DNA of 64,000 nucleotides from assembly GCF_030441895.1 (NCBI RefSeq), contig NZ_JARJAS010000019.1; one strand, written 5' to 3'. Below are positions 17,829 through 25,230 of this stretch, piece by piece (position 1 is the stretch's first letter; each line of letters starts with the position of its first letter). The stretch comes from Enterococcus_D entomosocium (GTDB taxonomy: Bacteria > Bacillota > Bacilli > Lactobacillales > Enterococcaceae). The translations under genes were made by a program, and so were the position numbers. The notes beneath the pieces were generated by a model. It saw nothing but the letters and a program-made list of their open reading frames with translations, did not search any database and had not been told where the DNA came from.

Positions 17829-19052
17829 TTAAATATCTTCTCTAACAAATGGCATGCTCATGCAACGAGGACCGCCACGACCACGAACCAATTCACTGCC
17901 GGAGATTTTGTGCAATTTGATGCCGGCTTCCGCCAACTTCTGATTGGTGATGGTATTGCGGTCATATACGACGACTTCGCCAGGTGCGATCGTCAAGGTA
18001 TTGGAACCGTCATTCCATTGTTCCCGAGCTGCTGCAATCAAATCACTGCCGCCGCAACGAATCAATTCAACCGTATTTAGTTCTAGATAGCGACATAAAA
18101 TATTTTCCAACGTGTCCTTTTCTTCTTTGATCGTCACCCCATCACCTGCTCGTGAGATTGAATAAACCGTCAGCTCTCCTTCGATTTCTGGATGGATCGT
18201 AAACTTGTCATGATCGACCATTGTAAATACCGTATCTAAATGCATGAACTTGCGCTCTTGACCAATGTCAAACGCTAGAACATACTCAAAGCTTGGCTCA
18301 TTTTCGAACACTTTGCGGGCCAGCTGCTCAATCGAAGCGGCATCCGTTCGTTGCGAGATACCAATCGCCAACACATGTTTTGACAGAACTAATTCGTCGC
18401 CACCTTCGATGCGGGTTGGTTGGGCGCGATCATAAAGCATATGAGGCGGATTTTGCTGGAACATTGGATGATGAGCAAAAATATATTTGCCGTATAACGT
18501 TTCGCGCCGTCTTGTTTCTGAATACATGCGATTCAAGGATACTCCGTTACCAATCGTCGCAAAGGGATCTCGTGTAAAATACAAATTTGGCATTGGATCG
18601 ATCAGAAATGGGTATTGATCATCCACGGTCCCAGCGAGGCTCTGGGTATTTGGCAGCTCCAGTTCATTTTTGGCTAAACCAGCCATAGTTTTGTCGATCA
18701 GTTCCCGATCATTGTCACAAGACATAAAATAATCCGTGACTTCTTTGATGATCTCAGGACTTTGGATTGTAGTTTCCGCTAAATAATCCTTGAGAAATTG
18801 CTGTTTGATTTCTGGTGACGTGAGCGATTCAGCAGCTAAATCTTCTAGATACAACACCTCCACATCATTTTGACGTAGGACTTCCGCAAACCGATCATGT
18901 TCTGCTCTGGCTTGTTCCAAAAAAGGAATATCATCAAATAGCAGGCGGTTCAAATGATCAGGAACAAGGTTCTCCAATTCCCGACCAGGGCGGTGAAGCA
19001 TGACTTGCTTCAATCGTCCAATCTCTGAAAAAACATGAATAGCATTTGGCAT
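17829..19052 (-). CDS. arcA: Arginine deiminase
   Basis: It hydrolyses arginine to citrulline and ammonia, giving both acid tolerance and the first step of ATP formation. The 407-residue protein carries the guanidino-group enzyme motifs FTRDPFATIGNG, RIEGGDEL, KFMHLDTVFTMVD (catalytic His) and the C-terminal RGRGGPRCMSMP with the nucleophile at Cys397. A strong GGAGGAAG site precedes the ATG. It is the first gene of the arc operon and has a promoter with a cre-like site. Confidence 0.97.
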   Translation of the reverse strand: MPNAIHVFSEIGRLKQVMLHRPGRELENLVPDHLNRLLFDDIPFLEQARAEHDRFAEVLRQNDVEVLYLEDLAAESLTSPEIKQQFLKDYLAETTIQSPEIIKEVTDYFMSCDNDRELIDKTMAGLAKNELELPNTQSLAGTVDDQYPFLIDPMPNLYFTRDPFATIGNGVSLNRMYSETRRRETLYGKYIFAHHPMFQQNPPHMLYDRAQPTRIEGGDELVLSKHVLAIGISQRTDAASIEQLARKVFENEPSFEYVLAFDIGQERKFMHLDTVFTMVDHDKFTIHPEIEGELTVYSISRAGDGVTIKEEKDTLENILCRYLELNTVELIRCGGSDLIAAAREQWNDGSNTLTIAPGEVVVYDRNTITNQKLAEAGIKLHKISGSELVRGRGGPRCMSMPFVREDI

Positions 19053-19093
19053 TTTTCTTCCTCCTTCTTCTGTTTACACCTCTATGCTACCTA

Positions 19094-19175
19094 ATTGTAT
19101 ACGCTTTCGCAGTGGTAAATTTCGTGTTCTTTTCGCAAAGGATTTGGCATTATGCATGAAAAAGCGAATATCGCT
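19094..19175 (-). promoter_or_regulatory. arc operon promoter region with cre-like site and palindrome
   Basis: On the minus strand TATACAAT (19094-19101) is a good -10. It is embedded in GAAAGCGTATACA (19097-19109), which matches the CcpA cre consensus TGNAARCGNWWWCA except for the first T. A perfect palindrome AGCGA-ATA-TCGCT (19163-19175) lies about 65 bp upstream of the -10, the distance expected for an activator such as ArcR or ArgR. Catabolite repression of arc operons is known in enterococci; the site assignments here are mine. Confidence 0.55.
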
Positions 19176-19378
19176 CATCAGGCGTTTTTTTACTCGCTGT
19201 TTTTTTTCATATGTAATATTTATCCATCGATTTTTTTCTAAGAATTTGATGAGGATGTGATAGTTTTTTTATTTTTGACGTTTTTCCGCCCTATCAATAG
19301 ATCAAGGAGTTATACATTCCATTTTTTGTTTTTGGTACAGTTTCATCAAGAACCCTTATTTCATAAGGATTCTGATGG

Positions 19379-19406
19379 TTGCGACCAAATTTCGTTATGC
19401 TATACT
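19379..19406 (+). promoter_or_regulatory. pepF promoter
   Basis: TTGCGA (19379-19384) and TATACT (19401-19406) are spaced by 16 bp, 38 nt before the chosen ATG. The region 19110-19370 between the divergent arcA and pepF is otherwise AT-rich without a recognisable gene. Confidence 0.55.
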
Positions 19407-19443
19407 TAATAAGATCGAAGGAAAAGAAAGGGGTTTGATAGGA

Positions 19444-21249
19444 ATGACCTATTCAATCAATTGGAATCTGGAAACAATCTTTCCGGGAGGCAGCGATTCT
19501 GTTCAATTAAAAGAACGCATGAGCCAACTGGAAGAACAAATTGCAAATTACCGAACAACAGTCGATGCATGGTCGCCCAACAGCGAAGACGATGCAGCAA
19601 AATTAGAAGAGTTACTTGATTTATCCGCAACTATTAGTCAAGGATTTTCACAATGCGGCAGCTTTATCAATGCCTTGCTTTCAGCGAATGTCAATGACAG
19701 CAAAGCCAAAATCCTGACGGGTGACCTCTACGCAAAATTGCCAGCACTGCAAGCAGCACAAACCGTTTTCTCGAAAAAATTGACAGAAATTTCTGAGGAT
19801 GATTGGACAGCACTAGTTAAAGCGGAAAACTTAGCACCTGTCGCTTTTCGTTTAAGCGAGATTCGCCGCGACGGCAAAGAATTGTTATCCGAAGCAGAAG
19901 AGACCATCATCAATACTTTAAATTTAGATGGCTTGAATGCTTGGAGCCAACATTACGATACGATCGTTGCCTCGATCGAAATTCCTTTCCTGCAAGAAGA
20001 CGGCACGACGATCAAGTTTTCAGCTGGTCAAGCCTTCAATAAAATGATGGGTGATCCTGATCCGGAAGTTCGTGCGCGTTTATTCGACACTTGGGAAAAG
20101 ACGTGGGCAGAAAAAGAAGACCTCTTTGCGGATACCTTGAACCACTTAGACGGTTTCCGCCTTTCTACCTTCAAACTTCACGGTGTCACTGATTACTTGA
20201 AGGAACCATTAGAATACAATCGTCTGCAAAAAGCGACATTGGATGCTATGTGGGGCACGATCCAAAAGAACAAACAGCCGATCGTTGATTTCTTGACCCG
20301 CAAAGCGCAGCTTTTCGGCAAAGAAAAAATGGAATGGCAAGACCAAGATGCGCCAATCATCCTTGGCGATATGGAAGAAAGAACCTACACCTTTGATGAA
20401 GCAGCTGACTTCATTTTGACCAACTTCCGTAAGTTCAGCCCAAAAATGGCTGACTTTGCCCAAGTCGCTTTTGAAAAAAGCTGGATCGAAGCAGAAGATC
20501 GTCCCGGCAAACGTCCTGGCGGCTATTGCACCAGCTTGCCAGAAACCAAAGAATCACGTATTTTCATGACCTACAGCAATTCTGTCAACGAAGTAGCGAC
20601 GCTTGCCCATGAGCTCGGTCACGCTTTTCACAGCAGCGTTCTTTGGGAGCTGCCAGAATTAAACCGCAACTATGCCATGAACGTTGCCGAAACAGCAAGT
20701 ACCTTTGCTGAATTGATCGTTGCTGATGCAACCCTCAAAGAAGCAACGACAAAAGAAGAAAAAATCAATCTATTGGATGCTAAAATGCAAAATGCGATCG
20801 CGATGTTCATGAACATCCACGCACGTTTTATTTTTGAGAACAGCTTCTATCAAGCTCGTCAAAAGGGCTTGGTTTCAGCGGAACAAATCACGGAAATGAT
20901 GACTGCGGCGCAAAAAGAAAGCTATGCGGATGGGTTAGCGACTTATCACCCACATTTCTGGGCAGCCAAATTGCACTTCTTTATTGACGATGTGCCGTTC
21001 TACAACTTCCCTTATACCTTTGGTTACCTCTTTAGTATGGGGATCTACGCGTATGCCAATGAAAAAGGGTCTAGCTTTGAAGAAGAATACATTGCTTTAT
21101 TGCAAGATACTGCTTCAATGACGACGGAAGAACTGGCGCAAAAACACCTTGGTGTCGATTTAACGAAACCAGACTTCTGGCAAGCAGGGATCGACATGGT
21201 CCTAAAAGATGTTGCCAGCTTTATGGAATTGACTGAAGACTATATCTAA
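19444..21249 (+). CDS. pepF: Oligoendopeptidase F (M3 family)
   Basis: This zinc metallopeptidase degrades oligopeptides in the cytosol. The 601-residue protein has the zinc motif HELGH at residues 389-393 (context TLAHELGHAFHS) and the downstream Glu in the ETASTFAEL segment. The ATG at 19444 follows AAAGGGG. The frame stays open for 23 more codons upstream, but the promoter elements lie inside that stretch, which rules it out. It is a single-gene unit. Confidence 0.93.
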   Translation: MTYSINWNLETIFPGGSDSVQLKERMSQLEEQIANYRTTVDAWSPNSEDDAAKLEELLDLSATISQGFSQCGSFINALLSANVNDSKAKILTGDLYAKLPALQAAQTVFSKKLTEISEDDWTALVKAENLAPVAFRLSEIRRDGKELLSEAEETIINTLNLDGLNAWSQHYDTIVASIEIPFLQEDGTTIKFSAGQAFNKMMGDPDPEVRARLFDTWEKTWAEKEDLFADTLNHLDGFRLSTFKLHGVTDYLKEPLEYNRLQKATLDAMWGTIQKNKQPIVDFLTRKAQLFGKEKMEWQDQDAPIILGDMEERTYTFDEAADFILTNFRKFSPKMADFAQVAFEKSWIEAEDRPGKRPGGYCTSLPETKESRIFMTYSNSVNEVATLAHELGHAFHSSVLWELPELNRNYAMNVAETASTFAELIVADATLKEATTKEEKINLLDAKMQNAIAMFMNIHARFIFENSFYQARQKGLVSAEQITEMMTAAQKESYADGLATYHPHFWAAKLHFFIDDVPFYNFPYTFGYLFSMGIYAYANEKGSSFEEEYIALLQDTASMTTEELAQKHLGVDLTKPDFWQAGIDMVLKDVASFMELTEDYI

Positions 21250-21252
21250 AAG

Positions 21253-21294
21253 AAAAAACCCTCTTCCAACAAGACGCTTGGAAGAGGGTTTTTC
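21253..21294. terminator. Bidirectional terminator between pepF and tspO
   Basis: AAAAACCCTCTTCCAA and TTGGAAGAGGGTTTTT form a perfect stem with T runs on both sides. Confidence 0.9.
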
Positions 21295-21296
21295 TA

Positions 21297-21764
21297 TCAG
21301 GCATTCAATAAAGTTAAGCCAATCGTTAAGTAGCCGGCGTATAAACACCAAATCAAATAAGGAATAAACAAGTACATCGCTTTTTTGTCGATGCGAGCAA
21401 AGAGGATCATACAAATAATCACTGATAACACTAACAAGACAATAATGACCGTTCCTGCCCAGTAAGCATTCCAGCCAAAGAAAACGATACTCCAAAAGAA
21501 GTTTAATACTTGCTGGATCGCAAAGAAGATGTAGGCATTCTTTTTAAGCGCTGGATTGACTTTGGCGACGATCAACAGATACAACGCCGTTCCCATAAAG
21601 GCATACAAAATCGTCCAAACGATCCCAATGATCCCGCCAGGAGGGGCTAAAAAGGGTTTTTCCATTTGCGCATACGTTCCGGCAATGTCCCCTGCAAACA
21701 AACTCGATATGATTCCTGTTGCTTCAATGCCGATCACACAGACCAGCCAAATTAAAAATTTCAT
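21297..21764 (-). CDS. tspO: TspO/MBR family protein
   Basis: The 155-residue protein has five hydrophobic segments and the TspO signatures KPFLAPPGGIIGIVWTILY and QQVLNFFWSIVFFGWN. TspO proteins bind porphyrins and other hydrophobic ligands in the membrane; some promote porphyrin photo-oxidation. The bacterial role is unsettled. The ATG at 21764 is 8 nt after AAGGAG; the upstream GTG overlaps that site. It is monocistronic. Confidence 0.9.
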   Translation of the reverse strand: MKFLIWLVCVIGIEATGIISSLFAGDIAGTYAQMEKPFLAPPGGIIGIVWTILYAFMGTALYLLIVAKVNPALKKNAYIFFAIQQVLNFFWSIVFFGWNAYWAGTVIIVLLVLSVIICMILFARIDKKAMYLFIPYLIWCLYAGYLTIGLTLLNA

Positions 21765-21843
21765 GTTCTCCACTCCTTCTTTTTTTCATAACTCACTAGT
21801 TTCATCGTACCATCGAATCGAAAAAAAGCAGAATAGAACGCTT

Positions 21844-21878
21844 AAAAAAAGAAACGGCCGTGTGGACGTTTCTTTCAA
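21844..21878 (-). terminator. Terminator of the glycosyltransferase gene
   Basis: On the minus strand AAAGAAACG and CGTTTCTTT form a stem followed by TTTTTTT. Confidence 0.8.
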
Positions 21879-21905
21879 GGTAATTTTGATTATATTCAAT
21901 GACAG

Positions 21906-22739
21906 CTACTTTGATTGTTCCTCTTCAAACTTCCGCCGTTCATTTTCTACATATTTGTATAACGAACCGTAGCGGCTGCGATAGCCTTTCTTCCATGGTT
22001 TCTCTTTGCCGCAAAAATGCAGCAAAACGGTATGTTCGATGACCCAATCCAAACTCCATTCCCCTAGGCTGATCGTCTCATACGTACGGTTTTTCCGTAC
22101 ATCATAGTTATAGAGCTGATCAGGAATCGCCAGCACCCGATCACCATATAACCCATTCAAAATATCTTGATCCGGCAAAAAGAGGTTCAAATGATTTTTC
22201 TCAATGAAGGCTGCGATTTCTGTTTCTTTGACCTCTTGCCGTAGCTGGTGCACATTCATCAGCAAGACACCTGAATTATAGTAGCCTTCTGACTCATAAT
22301 TGCGCAAACGGACTTTATTGATGACAGTCGTCACTTCTGTCAGCTTGGAATGACTGGCAGCGGCATACAGAAAATCCCCTAACGTCAGCTCATACAAGGG
22401 GCGCAAATCATTGATGCACAAAATATCCGCATCCAGATACAGGATTTTTTCCACCTGCTGCGGCAAGTAATTTTGTGCCAACAATCGATAGTAGATTGAT
22501 TCTGGGTAGCGGTCACTAACTGGTGCCGTTTTAAAGATCGAACCAGAACCGATGATGACGGGATGATAGGTCATCGCCAATTTTTGACAAAAGACCTCTA
22601 GCTCTGCACCTTGCCTCAATTCTTTTTCTTGTAAGACATAGACATCGAAAGATGCTGCTGTCGTATGGCGTTTGATTGAATATAACGTTGTTTTTAATTG
22701 TTCACTGAATCGATCATCAATCGCAAAAAGTAGATTCAT
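21906..22739 (-). CDS. Family 8 glycosyltransferase
   Basis: The 277-residue protein starts MNLLFAIDDRFSEQLKTTL and has the GT8 metal/nucleotide motif ILYLDADIL, then YYNSGVLLMN and LPDQDILN. GT8 enzymes move glucose or galactose from UDP-sugars to cell-surface polymers or glycoproteins. The C-terminus is rich in basic and aromatic residues (KPWKKGYRSRYGSLY), often membrane-associated. The ATG at 22739 follows GAGGAG. It stands alone between its own terminator and the flavin reductases, so the acceptor is unknown. Confidence 0.88.
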   Translation of the reverse strand: MNLLFAIDDRFSEQLKTTLYSIKRHTTAASFDVYVLQEKELRQGAELEVFCQKLAMTYHPVIIGSGSIFKTAPVSDRYPESIYYRLLAQNYLPQQVEKILYLDADILCINDLRPLYELTLGDFLYAAASHSKLTEVTTVINKVRLRNYESEGYYNSGVLLMNVHQLRQEVKETEIAAFIEKNHLNLFLPDQDILNGLYGDRVLAIPDQLYNYDVRKNRTYETISLGEWSLDWVIEHTVLLHFCGKEKPWKKGYRSRYGSLYKYVENERRKFEEEQSK

Positions 22740-22889
22740 GCTCTTGTTCACTCCTCTGTTACTGGATGCACTCGTTGGGCAAAAAATCGAACGCAGTTGC
22801 CCGCATCTTCTGTTCTTCTAGTATACCCGATTTTTAGTCATTCTTTCAGTGAAATAGCCTTTCCAGTGAAAACCATTCCTTGGAAACGC

Positions 22890-22925
22890 AAAAAAATGCT
22901 GCTCCATTCAATAAATGAAACAGCA
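22890..22925 (-). terminator. Terminator of the flavin reductase pair
   Basis: On the minus strand TGCTG...CAGCA arms with an inner TTCATTTATTGAA stem precede TTTTTTT. Confidence 0.7.
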
Positions 22926-22961
22926 AATGATCGATGATAAATGGTGACCTCCTAAAACAGA

Positions 22962-23483
22962 TCAGCGAATCGTGGCAAAAGCTTTTGACCACAACAACAA
23001 TTCATCCAGCATGTCATTGACACCTGCAGCCATGTGCGCACCGGGTTTGAAGGTACTGAAATTTTCAAAATCTGTGAAGAGATTGAAGGCTGGGTTAGTC
23101 CGCACGGTGGCAACTTTTTGTTCAGCTAAAACGTTACGCAATTGTTCAGCGGCACGAATCCCACCGCCAGAACCATAACTGACGATCCCAGCTGCTTTAT
23201 CAAACCATTCTTCCCGTGCAGAGTCTACGGCATTTTTCAAGGAAGCCGCAAAACCGTGGTTGTATTCTTGTACGATGAAGATATAGCCATCTAATTCAGC
23301 GATTTTTTTGTTCCACGCCATGTTTGGCTCAGCCGTTCCCATAAACGGTAAATCAAATGCCTTTACATCAACGATCTCAAACTGATGCTCTGACCGTTGA
23401 GTAGCAATTTCTTGAATATATGCTCCGACTTGCGGACTTACGCGTCCTTCTCTTGTACTGCCTAAAATAATACCAAATTTCAT
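22962..23483 (-). CDS. NAD(P)H-dependent FMN reductase (second of tandem pair)
   Basis: The 173-residue flavodoxin-like protein has the FMN phosphate loop GSTREGRVSP and the motifs FIVQEYNHG and SYGSGGGIRAAEQ. The family reduces FMN, quinones or azo compounds with NAD(P)H. By eye it is about three-quarters identical to the upstream gene, so the two arose by tandem duplication. The ATG follows AGGAGG. It lies 35 nt after the first copy and is probably co-transcribed with it. Confidence 0.9.
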   Translation of the reverse strand: MKFGIILGSTREGRVSPQVGAYIQEIATQRSEHQFEIVDVKAFDLPFMGTAEPNMAWNKKIAELDGYIFIVQEYNHGFAASLKNAVDSAREEWFDKAAGIVSYGSGGGIRAAEQLRNVLAEQKVATVRTNPAFNLFTDFENFSTFKPGAHMAAGVNDMLDELLLWSKAFATIR

Positions 23484-23518
23484 GATAGGTTCCTCCTAAG
23501 ATTGTTTTCGTTTGTTTT

Positions 23519-24124
23519 TTAACGATTGGCAAATGTGTCTGCCCAGTCCAGTAATTCCGTCAACATATCGTTCATTCCTGCCGTCATATGTTCGCCAGGA
23601 GTAAAGGTGGCAAAATTTTCAAAATCAGTAAATAAGTTGAAGGCTGGATTAGTGCGCACCGTGGCTACTTTTTGTTCCGCCAAAATCAAGCGAACTTGCT
23701 CAGCGGCCCGAATCCCCCCTGCTGAACCATAGCTGACGATTGCTGCTGCTTTGTTGAACCATTCCTCGCGGGCGCTGTCTAACGCATTTTTCAAGGAAGC
23801 CGATAGCCCATGATTGTATTCTTGTACGATGAAGATATAACCGTCTAATTCAGCGATTTTTTCATTCCACGCTTGGTTCGCTTCGCCTGTACCCATAAAG
23901 GGCAAGTCGTAGTCTTTGATATCAATGATTTCAAATGAGCGGTCGCTATGTGCTCGTGCTGTTTGTAAAACGTAATTGGCTACTTGCGGACTCACGCGGC
24001 CTTCTCTCGTGCTGCCAACGATGATTCCGATTTTTTGCGCTTTTTTCTTTTCCGGAGTGCGATACACCTCTTTAATTACTTCTTTTTCAATTATTTGTTC
24101 TTTTTTCCCAAATCCAAAGACCAT
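23519..24124 (-). CDS. NAD(P)H-dependent FMN reductase with N-terminal extension (first of tandem pair)
   Basis: The 201-residue protein has the same fold and motifs as its neighbour (GSTREGRVSP, EYNHG, SYGSAGGIRAAEQ). It carries an extra 31 residues at the N-terminus, MVFGFGKKEQIIEKEVIKEV followed by a basic stretch. This extension is charged and predicted helical, with no signal peptide. AAAGGAG precedes the ATG, so the extension is probably translated. Control is likely through the duplicated operator just upstream. A role in quinone or electrophile stress is inferred from family and operator type. Confidence 0.88.
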   Translation of the reverse strand: MVFGFGKKEQIIEKEVIKEVYRTPEKKKAQKIGIIVGSTREGRVSPQVANYVLQTARAHSDRSFEIIDIKDYDLPFMGTGEANQAWNEKIAELDGYIFIVQEYNHGLSASLKNALDSAREEWFNKAAAIVSYGSAGGIRAAEQVRLILAEQKVATVRTNPAFNLFTDFENFATFTPGEHMTAGMNDMLTELLDWADTFANR

Positions 24125-24168
24125 TCTTTTGTACTCCTTTTATTGTGTTTTCTTTAACGATGGACTCA

Positions 24169-24221
24169 GCATATCAAACTTACTTTTAGTAAGTCAATCA
24201 TTTTGCTTACTTTTTGTTAGA
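24169..24221 (-). promoter_or_regulatory. Promoter and duplicated operator of the flavin reductase pair
   Basis: On the minus strand TTGACT (24193-24198) and TATGCT (24169-24174) are 18 bp apart. The spacer holds the perfect inverted repeat ACTTAC-TTTTA-GTAAGT (24179-24195). A degenerate second copy CTTAC-TTTTT-GTTAG lies at 24207-24221, with centres 27 bp apart. The shape resembles quinone/thiol-responsive HxlR- or MarR-type operators; the regulator is not adjacent on this strand. Confidence 0.6.
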
Positions 24222-24243
24222 AAAAAATCCCAGCTACTTCCTC

Positions 24244-24301
24244 TTGACATTCGTTCGGCACCGAACTATAATCAACTCATCGATATCATTAGGTACCGAA
24301 C
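24244..24301 (+). promoter_or_regulatory. Consensus promoter with two MarR-type operators
   Basis: TTGACA (24244-24249), a 17-bp spacer and TATAAT (24267-24272) make a perfect sigma-70/SigA promoter. The spacer contains GTTCGGCACCGAAC (24253-24266), a near palindrome, and a second copy ATTAGGTACCGAAC (24288-24301) lies just after the transcription start. This is a classical autorepression layout for the MarR gene that follows. Confidence 0.8.
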
Positions 24302-24325
24302 AATAATTCAAAAGGAGTGTTCTCA

Positions 24326-25171
24326 ATGAGTACAATGACCGATCACTTAATGAAACAGCTTCGTTTTATCAGCGAAGCCAGCAATGCTTTTATGAGTCAA
24401 AATAACCAACGCCTTTCTGGACAGCAACGCGTCCTAGCCGTTTTAAATTTAGAAGATGGCTTGGTGCAAAATTACCTCGCAGAAGTTTTAGATTTACGGC
24501 CAAGTTCCTTGGCAGAACTATTGAAGAAAATGGAAAGCAGTGGGGATATCCAACGCAAAGAAGATGCAGCCGACAAAAGGATCAAACGAATCTTTCTGAC
24601 AGAGACTGGACGAAAAAAAGCAGAAAAATTACTGGCACAAAAAGAAGCCGCCAGCAGTCAAACGTTTTTTGCTGGGTTAACAGAGGAAGAACAAACCGAA
24701 TTTGCCCGTCTGCTTGAAAACATCGCCACTGGGTGGGAAGCTGACTTTCAGCAACAGACGCAACGCTTTATTGACCCGATGGATCGTCTACAAGCTATGC
24801 AGGAGATCCGGGAACAGATGATGAAGCAATGGGGTGGAAATTGGCAGGAAATGACGAATGACGATCGCCGAAAAATGAAGCAACAAATGAAAGATACTTG
24901 GCAAGATATGGGCGCTGACGAGCGGCGTCAAATGAAAAAGCAGATCAAAGAAGCCATGCGGCAAATGCCATTTCCTGGACACCGCGGCATGTTTGGCAAT
25001 CGGTCATTTGGGCCATTTGGGCCATTTGATAGTAGCGAGGCGAATGATCCACGGGACACATGGGGAAAAGGCAACTTTTTTGATGCCTACGGGTTTGGAC
25101 AAGACCGCAAAGCAAGACCTGATTCCGCTTCTAAAGACGAAGTAGCCGAAGATGATTGGCAGGATTTCTAA
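24326..25171 (+). CDS. MarR-family regulator with long C-terminal extension
   Basis: The first 150 residues are a MarR winged helix (VLDLRPSSLAELLKKMESSG, RKEDAADKRIKRIFLTE). The protein then continues to 281 residues, nearly twice the family norm. The extension first carries about three helical repeats rich in Met, Gln, Lys and Arg (REQMMKQWGGNW, KMKQQMKDTWQDMGADERRQ, KQIKEAMRQM). It ends in a Gly/Phe/Pro-rich and acidic tail (SFGPFGPF, EVAEDDWQDF). The ATG at 24326 follows AAGGAG at 8 nt. It precedes an ABC exporter gene by 59 nt and probably represses both. The role of the tail is unknown. Confidence 0.88.
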   Translation: MSTMTDHLMKQLRFISEASNAFMSQNNQRLSGQQRVLAVLNLEDGLVQNYLAEVLDLRPSSLAELLKKMESSGDIQRKEDAADKRIKRIFLTETGRKKAEKLLAQKEAASSQTFFAGLTEEEQTEFARLLENIATGWEADFQQQTQRFIDPMDRLQAMQEIREQMMKQWGGNWQEMTNDDRRKMKQQMKDTWQDMGADERRQMKKQIKEAMRQMPFPGHRGMFGNRSFGPFGPFDSSEANDPRDTWGKGNFFDAYGFGQDRKARPDSASKDEVAEDDWQDF

Positions 25172-25230
25172 TAGCACCTAATGAAAAAGAAAAAGCTGCA
25201 GGACATCTTGCTTGTAGCGGAGGAAAACGA

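Noticed and set aside
19196..19230. ARG box (TGTAATATTTATCCA-like sequence) upstream of arcA
   Set aside because: The spacing is one base too long for the TGNATWWWWATNCA pattern and the match is mostly AT content.
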